Positions 4,962 to 5,248 of a stretch of 5,248 nt of DNA are shown here, in pieces. The stretch spans positions 1 to 5,248 of the forward strand of contig JAAZVD010000137.1 in the NCBI GenBank assembly GCA_018623785.1, written 5' to 3'. The stretch comes from Bacteroidota bacterium (lineage in GTDB: Bacteria > Bacteroidota > Rhodothermia > Rhodothermales > UBA10348). Each line of letters begins with the position of its first letter. Within the stretch, counting starts at the first letter, position 1. Made by a program: the position numbers and the translations under genes. A model generated the notes under the pieces. The model saw only the letters and a list, made by a program, of their open reading frames with translations. It was not told where the DNA came from and searched no databases.

Positions 4962-5248
4962 ATGAGAGCCCGGACGATTACCAGCCATTCTATCATGGAT
5001 ACCATCAACGCCGGCGTATCCTTGGGGGCAGTGCTTGAACCCGGAGCAGTGATTGCTCTCTGGGGGGACTTGGGCGCTGGAAAGACGCATTTCGTCAAGG
5101 GAATTGCCCAGTCACTCGGCATCGGTCCTGATTCGGTTTCCAGCCCAACGTTTGCCATAGCCCACGAATACCAGGGCGGGAGATACCCGCTCTACCATCT
5201 TGACTGCTACCGCCTCTCGGATGCAGCGGACCTTGAGCGGACCGGGGC
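4962..5248 (+). CDS. tsaE: TsaE, ATPase of the tRNA t6A37 threonylcarbamoylation complex, 3' end cut by window edge
   Basis: TsaE works with TsaB and TsaD to place the threonylcarbamoyl group on A37 of ANN-decoding tRNAs; it is the ATPase that allows turnover of the bacterial complex. The 95 codons present carry the family hallmarks: Walker A GDLGAGKT at 35-42, the SPTF motif at 61-64 and HLDCYRL at 79-85, whose D81 aligns with the catalytic aspartate of E. coli YjeE/TsaE. The residue after the Walker A threonine is His rather than the Thr of E. coli. About 50-60 C-terminal residues are missing beyond the right edge. The ATG at 4962 lies 3 bp after the porX TAA, so co-transcription and perhaps translational coupling are likely; no Shine-Dalgarno is visible. 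An in-frame ATG at codon 12 (4995) is the alternative start. A porX-tsaE pairing is, from memory, recurrent in Bacteroidota. Confidence 0.95.
   Translation, partial: MRARTITSHSIMDTINAGVSLGAVLEPGAVIALWGDLGAGKTHFVKGIAQSLGIGPDSVSSPTFAIAHEYQGGRYPLYHLDCYRLSDAADLERTG

Overview
The window looks like ordinary chromosome from a member of the Bacteroidota/FCB group. The strongest pointer is a full-length PorX (CheY-like receiver fused to a PglZ domain), the response regulator linked to the type IX secretion system, followed directly by tsaE. The moderately GC-rich sequence, the scarcity of Shine-Dalgarno motifs before most genes, the ~507-residue biotin carboxylase and the long TrmB fit a Rhodothermia-like lineage better than a low-GC Flavobacteriia or Bacteroidia. 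That lineage guess is inference, since no rRNA or marker phylogeny is available here.

Layout. 1-461 (minus): N-terminal 153 codons of a J-domain co-chaperone, cut by the window edge. 462-634: divergent intergenic region with inverted repeats. 635-2158 (plus): accC, biotin carboxylase, apparently alone with no BCCP or carboxyltransferase gene beside it. 2159-2164: only 6 bp separate the converging stop codons of accC and trmB, with several dyads at the junction. 2165-3175 (minus): trmB, tRNA m7G46 methyltransferase with an extra C-terminal domain, TTG start. 3176-3386: divergent intergenic region holding a 25-bp dyad and, before porX, a 19-codon reading frame with a very strong Shine-Dalgarno inside a predicted hairpin. 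3387-4958 (plus): porX. 4962-5248 (plus): tsaE, cut by the right edge, 3 bp after porX.

How the genes relate. Only porX and tsaE look like an operon. The others are single genes facing towards or away from each other: protein folding (J protein), fatty-acid or acyl-CoA carboxylation (AccC), tRNA modification (TrmB, and TsaE for t6A37) and envelope/secretion signalling (PorX). No mobile element, CRISPR array, tRNA, rRNA or defence locus is visible.

The most interesting point is the porX leader. A 9-bp stem hides an AGGAGGGG motif, and its 6-nt loop carries the AUG of a small ORF. That ORF is in the same frame as porX and is separated from it by one TAA and eight sense codons. Next come the active-site substitutions and extra domain of TrmB. 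No wholly new multi-gene system is evident.
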